In this document: positions 9,845 to 18,041 of the stretch, one piece after another
How positions within the stretch are numbered: position 1 is the first letter of the stretch
Layout: the number at the start of each line of letters is the position of its first letter
DNA from: Pseudomonas alcaliphila JAB1
Lineage (GTDB): Bacteria > Pseudomonadota > Gammaproteobacteria > Pseudomonadales > Pseudomonadaceae
Reading direction: 5' to 3'
Assembly: GCF_001941865.1 (NCBI RefSeq)
Contig: NZ_CP016162.1
Span: 5,266,501-5,330,500, forward strand
DNA: 64,000 nucleotides
Made by a program: the position numbers and the translations under genes
Notes under the pieces: model-generated
What the model saw: only the letters and a program-made list of their open reading frames with translations
Database searches by the model: none
Told to the model about the DNA's origin: nothing

Positions 9845-10357
9845 TCAGCGTTTCAGCGCCCCGCAATCCGCCCCTACCCAACGGGCTCGACTTTCCATGC
9901 TGCTCGGCTGGCCGTTGTAAGTGCCTTTGACCTGGGTGGTGAATTCCTTGTCACTGACGAAACGCGTCTCCCCTTCGCCCTGAGCATCCGGGCAGTTGAA
10001 GCGGAATTTCCACAGCGTCGCGCTGCGTTCGAGAATCTCGTTGCTGCAGCCGGAGTCGGGATCGTGCAGGGGGATTTCCTGAGCCTTGATCTGCTCGGCG
10101 GTGAGGCACATCTGCACGCCACCGGCACCGAGCTTGATGCCCTGCTCGGCCATCATGCTCTCCATCATCTGCCGCTGTTCGGGCGGCAGGTTCTGCATCT
10201 GCGCCAGCATTTCCTCCATGCCGGGCATGGCCTGACCGCCCACCTGCATGTTGTGCGAGCTGACCTCCCAGACGCCGGGCTGGAGATCCAGGGCGCTGGC
10301 CATGACGGGCGACAGACAGAGAGCGAGCGGGAGGGCGAAACGAAAGATAGGGCGCAT
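9845..10357 (-). CDS. Secreted DUF3617-family protein
   Basis: A 170-aa protein with a clear signal peptide (MRPIFRFALPLALCLSPVMA, cleaved after SALA-type residues) and the DUF3617 opening LQPGVWEVSSHNM. Three or four cysteines in the mature part (in MCLTAEQ, GCSNEI, NCPDAQ and DCGALK) suggest disulfides. The start at 10357 is preferred over an upstream ATG because AGGAG lies about 8 nt before it and the signal peptide begins there. Its stop is 3 bp from the stop of the convergent binding-protein gene. Function unknown; probably periplasmic. Confidence 0.8.
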   Translation of the reverse strand: MRPIFRFALPLALCLSPVMASALDLQPGVWEVSSHNMQVGGQAMPGMEEMLAQMQNLPPEQRQMMESMMAEQGIKLGAGGVQMCLTAEQIKAQEIPLHDPDSGCSNEILERSATLWKFRFNCPDAQGEGETRFVSDKEFTTQVKGTYNGQPSSMESRARWVGADCGALKR

Positions 10358-10410
10358 GACGGGTCTCCTGGGCAGGTGGTTAGCCAAGCCTAGCAGGCCG
10401 CAGATGAACA

Positions 10411-10443
10411 AAACCCCCACCGGCTCGCGCCGCATGGGGGTTT
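10411..10443 (-). terminator. Terminator of the TRAP transport operon
   Basis: AAACCCCCA at 10411 pairs with TGGGGGTTT ending at 10443. Read on the minus strand it follows the DUF1850 stop and is followed by a short T-rich run (TTTTG). It probably ends the TRAP operon and, given the plus-strand CCTTCTTTT, may work in both directions. Confidence 0.7.
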
Positions 10444-10498
10444 CCTTCTTTTGATCCAGCACTTGTGGCGCCGGGAACCTGGGTCCGCTCTGGCGAAC

Positions 10499-10906
10499 CT
10501 AGCCCGCTTCAGCCGCAGGGGAGCTCAGCTCACAGCTCCAGAGTTCCAACGCCGGCTGGCTCGCTTGTGGCGGGCCGAGCCAGTCGCTCATCGGGCGACA
10601 ACGCTGGTTGAAACACAGTTGGTAATCCCCGGCTTCAGGCGTACGCCCGACTCGCAGGGGTTGCAAAGGCGGTAGCTGACGCTGGTAGTGCCAGCTGCCA
10701 TTGCGCAGTTCGGCGCCGTCGGGAATTTCCATTCCGGCGCCGGAACCCTTGACCCGCGCCTCGCCGAGGACCAGGCCCTCGGCGGTGACACGGTAATCCT
10801 CTTCCCAGCGCACCTTCTCGATGGTGTGGGTCCAGGCCAGGGTGAAGGCCGGCGTGGGCAACTCTGCCCATACCGCGCCGGCCAACCCCAGGCACAGGCC
10901 GATCAC
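10499..10906 (-). CDS. DUF1850 protein of the TRAP-TAXI operon
   Basis: A 135-aa protein with an N-terminal signal-like segment (MIGLCLGLAGAVWA) and the DUF1850 pattern FTLAWTHTIEKVRWEEDYRV. It starts with GTG inside the stop of the permease gene (GTGA overlap, 10903-10906), so it is translationally coupled. DUF1850 genes regularly travel with fused TRAP permeases, which suggests an accessory role in transport or assembly; the actual function is unknown. It is the last gene of the operon. Confidence 0.85.
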   Translation of the reverse strand: MIGLCLGLAGAVWAELPTPAFTLAWTHTIEKVRWEEDYRVTAEGLVLGEARVKGSGAGMEIPDGAELRNGSWHYQRQLPPLQPLRVGRTPEAGDYQLCFNQRCRPMSDWLGPPQASQPALELWSCELSSPAAEAG

Positions 10907-12966
10907 GCTGCCGCCAGTGCCAGTTGGCGACGGGCGCGCAGCACGTGCAGGGCGATGACTACCGCCGCGACCAGGAAGCCAATTTCATCGGTGGTCACGC
11001 TGTAAAGACCCAGCAGGTCGTAGCTGAACACCGATGCAGGAATCACCAGCGAGGCACCCGCGGCGAAGATCAGCAGGCGCTCCCAGGCACGCAGCGGCGC
11101 CGAGAAGTAGCCCACCACAGCCATGCCCCACAACCCGACGGCAAACACCGACTTGATCAGCATGTAGAGGATTGCGCCCCAGTCGTCGCCCTGCATCAGC
11201 AGCGCCGGGTCGTACACCGCCATGAACGGTACGACGAAGCCGCACGCGGCGATACGCACTGACCACAGGCTGATCTTCAGGCCGTTCTCCTTGGCGATCG
11301 AACCGGCGGCGAAACAGGCCAGCGCCACCGGCGGCGTCAGATCGGCCATCAGGCCGAAGTAGAAGACGAACATGTGCGACACGATCAGCGGCACACCCAG
11401 CTCCAGCAGCGCCGGCGCAGCGATGGCGCTGGTGATGATGTAGTTGGGGATGGTTGGGATACCCATGCCCAGCACCAGGCAGGTGAGCATGGTCAGCACC
11501 AGCGACAGGAACAGGTTTTCCTCGCCGATGGCCATGATGTAACCGGCAAAGGTGGTGGCGATGCCTGTCAGCGACACCACGCCGATGATCACGCCCACCA
11601 GGATGCACGCGACGGCTACCGGTACCGCGTGGCGCGCGCCGTCAGCCAGGGCCCAGACGCAGGCACGCAGGGTTTCACGACCACCCTTGACGTAGAAACA
11701 GCCGGCAACCAGCATGCCGATCACACCGAACACCACACCGATGCCGTACTTGAGGAAGCCGGAGCTGAGCAAACCCAGGGCGATCCAGAAGGCGATCTTC
11801 AGCCACAGGTTGCTGGCGCGCATGACGATCGCAGTGCCCAGGATCACGATGGCGGTCAGAGCCAGGCCCACAGTGCCGGAGAACATCGGGGTGAAGCCGG
11901 CGAACAGCAGGTACACCAGCACACCCAGCGGGATCAGCAGGTACCAGCGTTCCTTGATCGCCGCGAACGGATCCGGGCATTCCTCTTTCGGCAGGCCGGT
12001 CAGCTTCAGGCGCTGGGCCTCGAGGTGTACGGTCCAGAAGATCGAGCCGAACCACAGCAGAGCCGGAATCAGCGCGGCCTTGGCGATCTCGACATACGGC
12101 ACGTTGATCGTCTCGGCCATGATGAACGCCACGGCGCCCATGATCGGCGGCATGATCTGGCTGCCCATGCTGGCAGAGGCTTCCACCGCCGCCGCAAAGG
12201 TGCCCTTGTAGCCGAAGCGCTTCATCAGCGGGATGGTGAACTGGCCGGTGGTGACCACGTTAGCCACGCCCGAACCGGTGATAGTGCCCATCAGCGCCGA
12301 CGTCACTACCGACACCTTGGCCGGACCGCCGGTCTTGTGGCCGAACATGCCCATGGCGAAATCGGTGAACAGCTTGATCATCCCGGCCTGCTCGAGGAAG
12401 GCGCCAAACAGGATGAACAGGAAAATGTAGGTACCCGACACATAAGTCGGCGTGCCATAGAAGCCTTCAGTACCGAAGGACAGCTGGTTGATGATCTGAT
12501 CGAAGTCATAACCCCGATGTGCCAGATCACCCGGCAGATGCTCGCCGAACAGGCCGTAGGCCAGGAAGCAACCGCAGATGATCGGCAACGCCAGGCCCAT
12601 GACCCGTCGCGCCGCTTCGAATACCAGCACCATCAAGGTGATGCCAATCACCATGTCGAAGGTGGTGAGGTCACCCGAGCGCTGGATCAGCTCCGCCTCG
12701 AAGTACCACTGGTAGATGGCCGTGCTCAGACCCGCCAGGCCCAACGCCCAGGCCACCGGAGCCCACGGCCGGCCCTGGCCGCGCAACGGGAAGCACAGGT
12801 ACACCATCAGCAGCACGAAACCCACGTGCCCGGCGCGCAGCACCTGACTGGAGAACGGATGGAAAGCAGCCCCGATGATCTGATAGACCGAAAACAGGAT
12901 CGCGACGTAGAACACGGCCTTGGGCCACTGACTGGGATTACCGGTCAGACCTGGATGATCGCTCAT
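10903..12966 (-). CDS. TRAP transporter fused permease (4TM/12TM, DctQ-DctM type)
   Basis: A 687-aa polytopic protein in which the small DctQ-like and large DctM-like subunits are fused, as in TAXI-type TRAP systems. The M domain shows GAFLEQAGMIKLFTDFAMG, SALMGTITGSGVANVVTTGQ and the later ADLTPPVALACFAAG. It should import a carboxylate-like solute using a sodium gradient, delivered by the TAXI binding protein encoded 114 bp upstream. The DUF1850 gene follows with a 4-nt overlap. The substrate cannot be told from sequence. Confidence 0.94.
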   Translation of the reverse strand: MSDHPGLTGNPSQWPKAVFYVAILFSVYQIIGAAFHPFSSQVLRAGHVGFVLLMVYLCFPLRGQGRPWAPVAWALGLAGLSTAIYQWYFEAELIQRSGDLTTFDMVIGITLMVLVFEAARRVMGLALPIICGCFLAYGLFGEHLPGDLAHRGYDFDQIINQLSFGTEGFYGTPTYVSGTYIFLFILFGAFLEQAGMIKLFTDFAMGMFGHKTGGPAKVSVVTSALMGTITGSGVANVVTTGQFTIPLMKRFGYKGTFAAAVEASASMGSQIMPPIMGAVAFIMAETINVPYVEIAKAALIPALLWFGSIFWTVHLEAQRLKLTGLPKEECPDPFAAIKERWYLLIPLGVLVYLLFAGFTPMFSGTVGLALTAIVILGTAIVMRASNLWLKIAFWIALGLLSSGFLKYGIGVVFGVIGMLVAGCFYVKGGRETLRACVWALADGARHAVPVAVACILVGVIIGVVSLTGIATTFAGYIMAIGEENLFLSLVLTMLTCLVLGMGIPTIPNYIITSAIAAPALLELGVPLIVSHMFVFYFGLMADLTPPVALACFAAGSIAKENGLKISLWSVRIAACGFVVPFMAVYDPALLMQGDDWGAILYMLIKSVFAVGLWGMAVVGYFSAPLRAWERLLIFAAGASLVIPASVFSYDLLGLYSVTTDEIGFLVAAVVIALHVLRARRQLALAAA

Positions 12967-13042
12967 GGATAGATTCTCGATGCAGCTGGAATAACAGCGG
13001 GCCGTTACCGCAAAGGCTGGGCCGAACGCCGATTCGATGATT

Positions 13043-13070
13043 GGGGGGCAAAGCGAGCGCCCTGCCCCCG
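13043..13070 (-). promoter_or_regulatory. Intercistronic hairpin between TRAP binding protein and permease
   Basis: On the minus strand GGGGGCA (from 13069) pairs with TGCCCCC (to 13044) around a roughly 12-nt loop, just after the binding-protein stop codon. There is no T-run. Such hairpins often protect the upstream message or partly terminate, giving more binding protein than permease; that role is inferred. Confidence 0.55.
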
Positions 13071-13080
13071 TTCATCCGTA

Positions 13081-14037
13081 TTACTTGAGAACGCCGGCTT
13101 CCTTGTAGAAGCGCTCAGCGCCCGGGTGCAGCGGGATCGACAGCGACTCGGTAGCCGTCTCCAGCTTGATGTCGGCAGCTGCAGAGTGGGCAGTCGAGAG
13201 GCGACCGAGGTTATCGAACAGCAGCTTGGTCATCTGATAAGCCACGTCATCGGAAACCTTCTCATGGCTGACCAGCAGGTTGACGATAGCCGCGGTCGGC
13301 ACGTCCTGATCCTGACCATCGTAGGTGCCGGCCGGGATCACTTTGGGTTGGTAGGCCTGGCTATCGATCTTCTTCACCACATCTTCGGGGATGGCGACGA
13401 AGGTGATCGGTACCATGGACGCGAGGTCACGAATGGCGGCCATGCCCAGGCCGGACGACTGCAGGGTGGCGTCCAGCTGGCGGTTCTTGATCAGCTCGAC
13501 CGACTCGGCGTACGGCATAAATTCCACACGGCCCATGTCTTCGTAGCTCAGGCCGGCGGCCTTGAAGATCGCGCGAGCGTTCAGCTCGGTGCCCGACTTC
13601 GGCGCGCCCACGGAGATGCGCTTGCCCTTCAGGTCTTCCAGGGTCTTGATCCCGGATTCCTTGCTGGCAACGATCTGGATGTAGTTCGGGTAGGTAGCGG
13701 CGATGGCGCGAATGCTCGTCAGCGGCGCCTTGAAGCCGGCGTCTTCGACACCGTTCCAGGCATCTTCCACCGAGTCGCCCAGGGCAAAGGCGATCTCGCC
13801 ACGGCCGGACTGCAGCAGGTTGAGGTTTTCCACCGACGCCTTGGTCGCCTGGACCGAGGTCTTGGAGCCCTCGATGCCGTTGCTGTAGAGCTGCGAAAGG
13901 GCCACGCCAATCGGGTAGTACACACCGCTGGTACCGCCAGTGAGCACGTTGATGAAAGTCGGGGCAGCGAGCACTGCGGTGCTGGCAGTGATGGCCGCGG
14001 CAGCGGCGAACAGGCTGATTTTCTTGGTCAGTCGCAT
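13081..14037 (-). CDS. TAXI-family TRAP transporter solute-binding protein
   Basis: A 318-aa periplasmic protein with a signal peptide (MRLTKKISLFAAAAAITAST, cleaved near VLA-AP) and the TAXI-family opening INVLTGGTSGVYYPIGVALS. Further family features are ISVGAPKSGTELNARAIFKA and the late LLVSHEKVSDDVAY. It captures the substrate and passes it to the fused permease encoded downstream. A sigma-54 promoter lies about 260 bp upstream on the same strand, beyond which is the gene for a sigma-54 activator. The ligand is unknown; some TAXI proteins bind glutamate or C5 acids. Confidence 0.93.
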   Translation of the reverse strand: MRLTKKISLFAAAAAITASTAVLAAPTFINVLTGGTSGVYYPIGVALSQLYSNGIEGSKTSVQATKASVENLNLLQSGRGEIAFALGDSVEDAWNGVEDAGFKAPLTSIRAIAATYPNYIQIVASKESGIKTLEDLKGKRISVGAPKSGTELNARAIFKAAGLSYEDMGRVEFMPYAESVELIKNRQLDATLQSSGLGMAAIRDLASMVPITFVAIPEDVVKKIDSQAYQPKVIPAGTYDGQDQDVPTAAIVNLLVSHEKVSDDVAYQMTKLLFDNLGRLSTAHSAAADIKLETATESLSIPLHPGAERFYKEAGVLK

Positions 14038-14294
14038 GGAAGTATCTCCGTCGTTGTTATTGGCTATAAGCAGAGTTTCACTCTAGACGACGCCGCACAG
14101 GCGACGTCGACGTTGCGCGATCAGCAGCGCAGGGTGCAGCGTCGGACAAGAGCCGCGGCGGGCGCGGTGGGGAGGCGGCCCATGCATGGCAGCGAGTGCG
14201 GCATGGCGCGAGGGGCATGGCAGTTCATGGGCTGACCTCTTGTCGTTGTTATGGTCGCCACGTCGGCAAGATGCTGCGCGGCTGTAACTGTCAT

Positions 14295-14310
14295 AGCAGA
14301 TGCCGTGCCA
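14295..14310 (-). promoter_or_regulatory. Sigma-54 promoter for the TRAP-TAXI operon
   Basis: Read on the minus strand the bases 14310 to 14295 are TGGCACGGCATCTGCT. This keeps the TGGCACG -24 block, the invariant GG and GC, and the exact 10-nt spacing between them. It points toward the TAXI gene, leaving a leader of about 245 nt. The nearest upstream gene on the same strand encodes a GAFTGA-containing activator, the class that sigma-54 promoters require. Confidence 0.75.
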
Positions 14311-14428
14311 GGGCCTGGAAAGCCCGAGATAGAGGGGTTACATCTAAAGACCAATGGGTCATTGAGCGGGAAATCGCCTACATCCGTGACAGGGTCGGCA
14401 AAATTCCGCTTATCACGTCACGCGCCCT

Positions 14429-14671
14429 GTAGGAGCCGCGCCACGCGGCGAATGGCGGCCATTACGCAATGCCAAGCTCCTACCCAAAAGCGTCGCCCGG
14501 GACGGGGCTGCCACAGGTCAAGGGAAACCGTCATGCCCGCGCAGGCGGGCACCCAGAATCTGCAAATCACCAGGGCTCCCGACTTCGCGGGAGTGACGAT
14601 AAGTGGCCTTTTCAGAACATCCCAAGGTGAGCAGCCCGCCCAAGATCGCCGGCAAGCCGGCTCCTACAGCG
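14429..14671. repeat. Cluster of palindromic intergenic repeats
   Basis: 14429-14483 is bounded by GTAGGAGC and an inverse GCTCCTAC-type end. 14530-14605 contains ATGCCCGCGCAGGCGGGCAC and CTCCCGACTTCGCGGGAG hairpins. 14647-14668 is a half-unit, GCCGGCAAGCCGGCTCCTAC. The whole 14038-14676 gap between the binding-protein gene and the response-regulator gene contains these repeats and the sigma-54 promoter but no credible gene. Confidence 0.65.
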
Positions 14672-14676
14672 CGTGC

Positions 14677-16017
14677 TCATTCTTCGCCGCCAGGCAAGTA
14701 TTCACCGCGCGCCAGGCCATGGCGCTGCATCTTCTCGTTGAGGGTGCGGCGCGGCAGCTGCAGCATTTCCATCACTGCGGTGATGTTGCCCTGGCATTGC
14801 AGCAAGGCGTTGTGCAGGCACTGCGCCTCGAAGGCTTCCATCTGCTGCGCCAGCGCCTGGCCGGCAAAGCGCTCAGCCGGCGGCGGGCTGGACAGGCCGA
14901 GAGCATGGCGCTCGGCAGCGTTGATCAGCTCACGGACGTTGCCCGGCCAGTCATGGCCGAGCAACCGAGCAAGTTCGCTCGGCGCCAGTGGCGGCGCTTC
15001 GCGCCCATGACGCAGCGCCGCCTCATGGGCGAAATGTTCGAACAGCAGCGGAATGTCCTCGCGGCGCTCGCGCAGCGGCGGAATATGCAGGGTGGCGACG
15101 TTCAGGCGGTACACCAGGTCCTCGCGGAAACGCCCGGCCTTGACCTCGTCGAGCAGATCCGGCTTGGCCGCGCTGATCACTCGCAGATCGACCTGGATGC
15201 TCTTGTTCGAGCCGAGGCGTTCCAGGGTCTTTTCCTGCAGCACGCGCAGCAGTTTGACCTGTTGCGCCAGCGGCAGACTCTCCACCTCGTCGAGAAACAG
15301 GGTACCGCCATCGGCATGCTCGATACGGCCGATGCGCCGCGCCTGGGCGCCGGTGAAGGCGCCGCTCTCGTGACCGAACAGCTCGCTTTCGAAGATGGTC
15401 TCGGGAATCGCCGCACAGTTCAGCGCGGCGAAGGACTTGCTGGCACGCGGGCTGAAATCGTGCAGGCTGCGCGCCACGCGCTCCTTGCCGCTGCCGGTCT
15501 CGCCGCGGATCAGCACGTTGACCGAGGTGCCGGCCAGTTCGAGGATCTGCCGCCGCAGGTTTTCCATCGGCCGCGAAATGCCGATCAGTTGGCTCTCGAT
15601 ACGGCCCTTGTCGGCCACCTGCCGACGCAGTTGGCGGTTCTCGCAAACCAGCCGGCGCTTGTCCAGCGCACGGCGCACGCTGTCGAGCAGACGCTCGGGG
15701 GTGAAGGGTTTCTCGATGAAGTCATAGGCACCCTGACGCAGCGCCTGTACCGCCATGGGTACATCGCCGTGGCCGGTGACCAGGATCACCGGCAGGTCGG
15801 TGTCCACCTGCAGCAGCTTGTCCAGCAGTTGCAGGCCATCGCTGCCGGGCATGCGCACATCGCTGACGACGATGCCGGGGAAGTCGCGATCGACCAGAGC
15901 CAAGGCTTCGGCCGCACTGGCGCAGGTACGTACGTCGAAACCGGACAGCTCCAGCCACTGCTGTACCGCCTCGCGAATCGCCGCTTCGTCGTCGACCACT
16001 ATGACCTGAGCGCTCAT
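14677..16017 (-). CDS. Sigma-54-dependent response regulator, DctD-like
   Basis: A 446-aa NtrC-family activator. The receiver domain (about 1-120) has the acidic pocket VVDDE and phospho-acceptor Asp53 in VVSDVRMPGSDG. The AAA+ domain has Walker A GETGSGKE (172-179), the sigma-54 contact loop GAFTGA (219-224) and Walker B GGTLFLDEVE. A Fis-type HTH lies at the C-terminus (LLQCQGNITAVMEMLQLPRR). The start at 16017 follows AGGAGGT. It pairs with the sensor kinase encoded upstream and probably activates the TRAP-TAXI operon through the promoter at 14295-14310. Confidence 0.93.
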   Translation of the reverse strand: MSAQVIVVDDEAAIREAVQQWLELSGFDVRTCASAAEALALVDRDFPGIVVSDVRMPGSDGLQLLDKLLQVDTDLPVILVTGHGDVPMAVQALRQGAYDFIEKPFTPERLLDSVRRALDKRRLVCENRQLRRQVADKGRIESQLIGISRPMENLRRQILELAGTSVNVLIRGETGSGKERVARSLHDFSPRASKSFAALNCAAIPETIFESELFGHESGAFTGAQARRIGRIEHADGGTLFLDEVESLPLAQQVKLLRVLQEKTLERLGSNKSIQVDLRVISAAKPDLLDEVKAGRFREDLVYRLNVATLHIPPLRERREDIPLLFEHFAHEAALRHGREAPPLAPSELARLLGHDWPGNVRELINAAERHALGLSSPPPAERFAGQALAQQMEAFEAQCLHNALLQCQGNITAVMEMLQLPRRTLNEKMQRHGLARGEYLPGGEE

Positions 16018-16159
16018 GGCACCTCCTCTTGAGAACGGCGGGCAGTGTAGCCCGACGAATACGATCCGGGGGAGCGACCGGTGCGCACCGCGCACACTAC
16101 GATCAGGCAGCGCCGCGCAGCGAGCACCAACCCACCCCAGGCCCACCGATATGCCCCGT

Positions 16160-16225
16160 GTAGGAGCCGGCTTGCCGGCGATAGGCCTTTGTGGCGCGGA
16201 GCATCGCCCGCAAGCGGGCTCCTAC
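16160..16225. repeat. GTAGGAGC-ended palindromic repeat
   Basis: Bounded by GTAGGAGCCGGCTTGCCGGC and the inverse CCCGCAAGCGGGCTCCTAC, two stems in opposite orientation. It occupies the 232-bp gap between the sensor kinase and response regulator genes, possibly stabilising or attenuating the bicistronic message. Confidence 0.75.
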
Positions 16226-16249
16226 AAGGCCTACGCGCAGCACTCCGGG

Positions 16250-18001
16250 TTACGGCGCCGCCGGCAGCCTCAAGGTAAACACCGCGCCCAGCTCACCGTT
16301 ATGCGCCTCCAGCGTGCCACCAAGATCGCGCACGATACCGTAGGACACCGCCAGCCCGAGCCCCAACCCCTGCCCCACCGGCTTGGTGGTGAAGAAGGGT
16401 TCGAATACCCGACCGAGGGTTTCCTCGGCAATACCGCCGCCACTGTCCTCGACGCTGAGCAGGCAGCCATCGTCTTCACGGGCGATGCGTACCAGGAGGA
16501 TGCGCGTCTCGCTCTCGGCCATGGCATCGAGGGCGTTGTGCAGCAGGTTGAGGATCACCTGTTCGATACGGATGGCATCGCCAAGCACTTCGGCCTCGTC
16601 GTCTATCTGCGTACGCAGCTCCACCTGCTCGCTGCGCATGCGCGGCGCCAACAGCTGCAGGGCCTGCTCCAGCACATCACCGAGGCACAGGCGCTCGCTG
16701 AGGCCGGCCGGGGTCTTGCGGGCAAAGGTCTTGAGGTGGCCGGTCAGCGCCGCCATGCGCTGCAGCAGGCCATCGATACGCTGCAGACCGTCGCGCACCG
16801 CTTCCGGCCGACCACTGTCGAGCAGCAGGCGCAGGCTGCCGAGCTGCATCTGCAGAGCGGTCAGCGGCTGGTTGATCTCGTGCGCCAGGGCCGCCGACAT
16901 CTGCCCCAGCGCGGCCATCTTGGCGGCATGCACCAGACCGTCCTGGGCTTCGCGCAGCTCGGCGGTGCGCAGCGCCACCTCGCGCTCCAGGCGCTCGCGG
17001 ATGCCGGCCTGCAAACGCTGGTTCTTGCGGCGCTGGGCGAGGAACAACAGCAGGAAGGCGAAGGTCATCCATACCCCGGCAGCAGCCAGGCGATAGCTGC
17101 GCACGCTGTCCGCCAGACCGACCGGCTCGCTGAGCAGATGCAGGTTCCAGCCCTCTACGGGCATGTGCAGACGCTGCCAGAGATAGTCGCGATTACCGTC
17201 GGGGCCATCGACGCGTGCCCAGTCAGCATCGTCGTCGATGTGCCGATGCACCTGATGCGCCAGCGGCTGCAGCGCCTGCTCGGCGTAGCGGCGCACCTCC
17301 ACCAGTTCGGCGCGCGCCTGTTCGTCGAGTGGCTGCAGGGCGCGGAAACGCCAGACCGGCTTGTTGCTGAGAATCACCACCTGATAGCTGTCGGCGACCA
17401 GCAGCACGCCGGGCTGGCCGACCCATTCGCGCTGCAGGTCTTCCAGCTCCAGCTTGACCACCAGCACGCCGAGCAGCTCGCCCTTGGCATCGCGCACCAC
17501 GTGGGAGAGGAAATAGCCGGGAATACCGGTGGTCACGCCCACCGCGAAATAGCGTGCGCCGCCATCGCGCAGGGCGTTCTGGAAATAGGGACGGAAGGCG
17601 TAGTTGTTGCCGACAAAGCTGCTCCAGTCGCGCCAGTTGCTGGCCACCAGGGTTTCGCCCTGGGCATCGAGCAGGTACAGCACGGTGGAGCCGGCGGCCG
17701 CGTTGAGCCGCTCCAGGCGCTGGTTCAGCGCCAGGCGTAGCTGACGATCATGCGGCGCGCGCAGCAGGCTGCGGATATCGCTGTCCAGCGCCAGCACTTC
17801 AGGTACCGAGCTGAAGCGCTCAACCAGGGTGCGAATCGACTGGGCATAGAGCTGCAACTGCCCGCGCGCCTCGACGCTGCGCTCGTCCCAGGCGCGCTGC
17901 TCGGCATACCGTCCACCGAGCCAGAGACTCAGCAGCAGACCGGCGAGAATCGCCAGAACGGTGAACAGTACGCGGTAACGATGCTGTTGCGGCAAGGGCA
18001 T
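16250..18001 (-). CDS. Sensor histidine kinase, DctB-like
   Basis: A 583-aa membrane kinase. Transmembrane segments at about 11-29 and 303-322 enclose a 270-residue periplasmic double-Cache-like sensor (GNNYAFRPYFQNAL, then RYFAVGVTTGIPGYFLSH). The cytoplasmic part has a coiled linker, the phospho-acceptor His374 in AALAHEINQPLTALQ, the N-box LLHNALDAMAES, and the G boxes DSGGGI and GQGLGLGLAVSYGI. The architecture is that of DctB, which senses C4-dicarboxylates. Here the linked transporter is TRAP-TAXI, so the signal may be a different carboxylate. It precedes the response regulator on the same strand. Confidence 0.92.
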   Translation of the reverse strand: MPLPQQHRYRVLFTVLAILAGLLLSLWLGGRYAEQRAWDERSVEARGQLQLYAQSIRTLVERFSSVPEVLALDSDIRSLLRAPHDRQLRLALNQRLERLNAAAGSTVLYLLDAQGETLVASNWRDWSSFVGNNYAFRPYFQNALRDGGARYFAVGVTTGIPGYFLSHVVRDAKGELLGVLVVKLELEDLQREWVGQPGVLLVADSYQVVILSNKPVWRFRALQPLDEQARAELVEVRRYAEQALQPLAHQVHRHIDDDADWARVDGPDGNRDYLWQRLHMPVEGWNLHLLSEPVGLADSVRSYRLAAAGVWMTFAFLLLFLAQRRKNQRLQAGIRERLEREVALRTAELREAQDGLVHAAKMAALGQMSAALAHEINQPLTALQMQLGSLRLLLDSGRPEAVRDGLQRIDGLLQRMAALTGHLKTFARKTPAGLSERLCLGDVLEQALQLLAPRMRSEQVELRTQIDDEAEVLGDAIRIEQVILNLLHNALDAMAESETRILLVRIAREDDGCLLSVEDSGGGIAEETLGRVFEPFFTTKPVGQGLGLGLAVSYGIVRDLGGTLEAHNGELGAVFTLRLPAAP

Positions 18002-18041
18002 AGGCGGCTCGCGGGATCAATACGAACCGCATGTTACTCCA

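Noticed and set aside
11374..12972. A 532-codon plus-strand frame
   Set aside because: Antisense to the TRAP permease gene; rich in Gln, His and Arg with no domain, typical of a shadow frame.
14038..14294. A second sigma-54 site closer to the TAXI gene
   Set aside because: Inspection of the minus strand between 14038 and 14294 found no other GG-N10-GC pair with good flanking match.
14251..16032. A 593-codon plus-strand frame
   Set aside because: Complement of the sigma-54 activator gene and of intergenic repeats; the minus-strand gene carries all family motifs.
16016..17740. A 574-codon plus-strand frame
   Set aside because: Antisense to the DctB-like sensor kinase gene, which has a complete set of kinase boxes.
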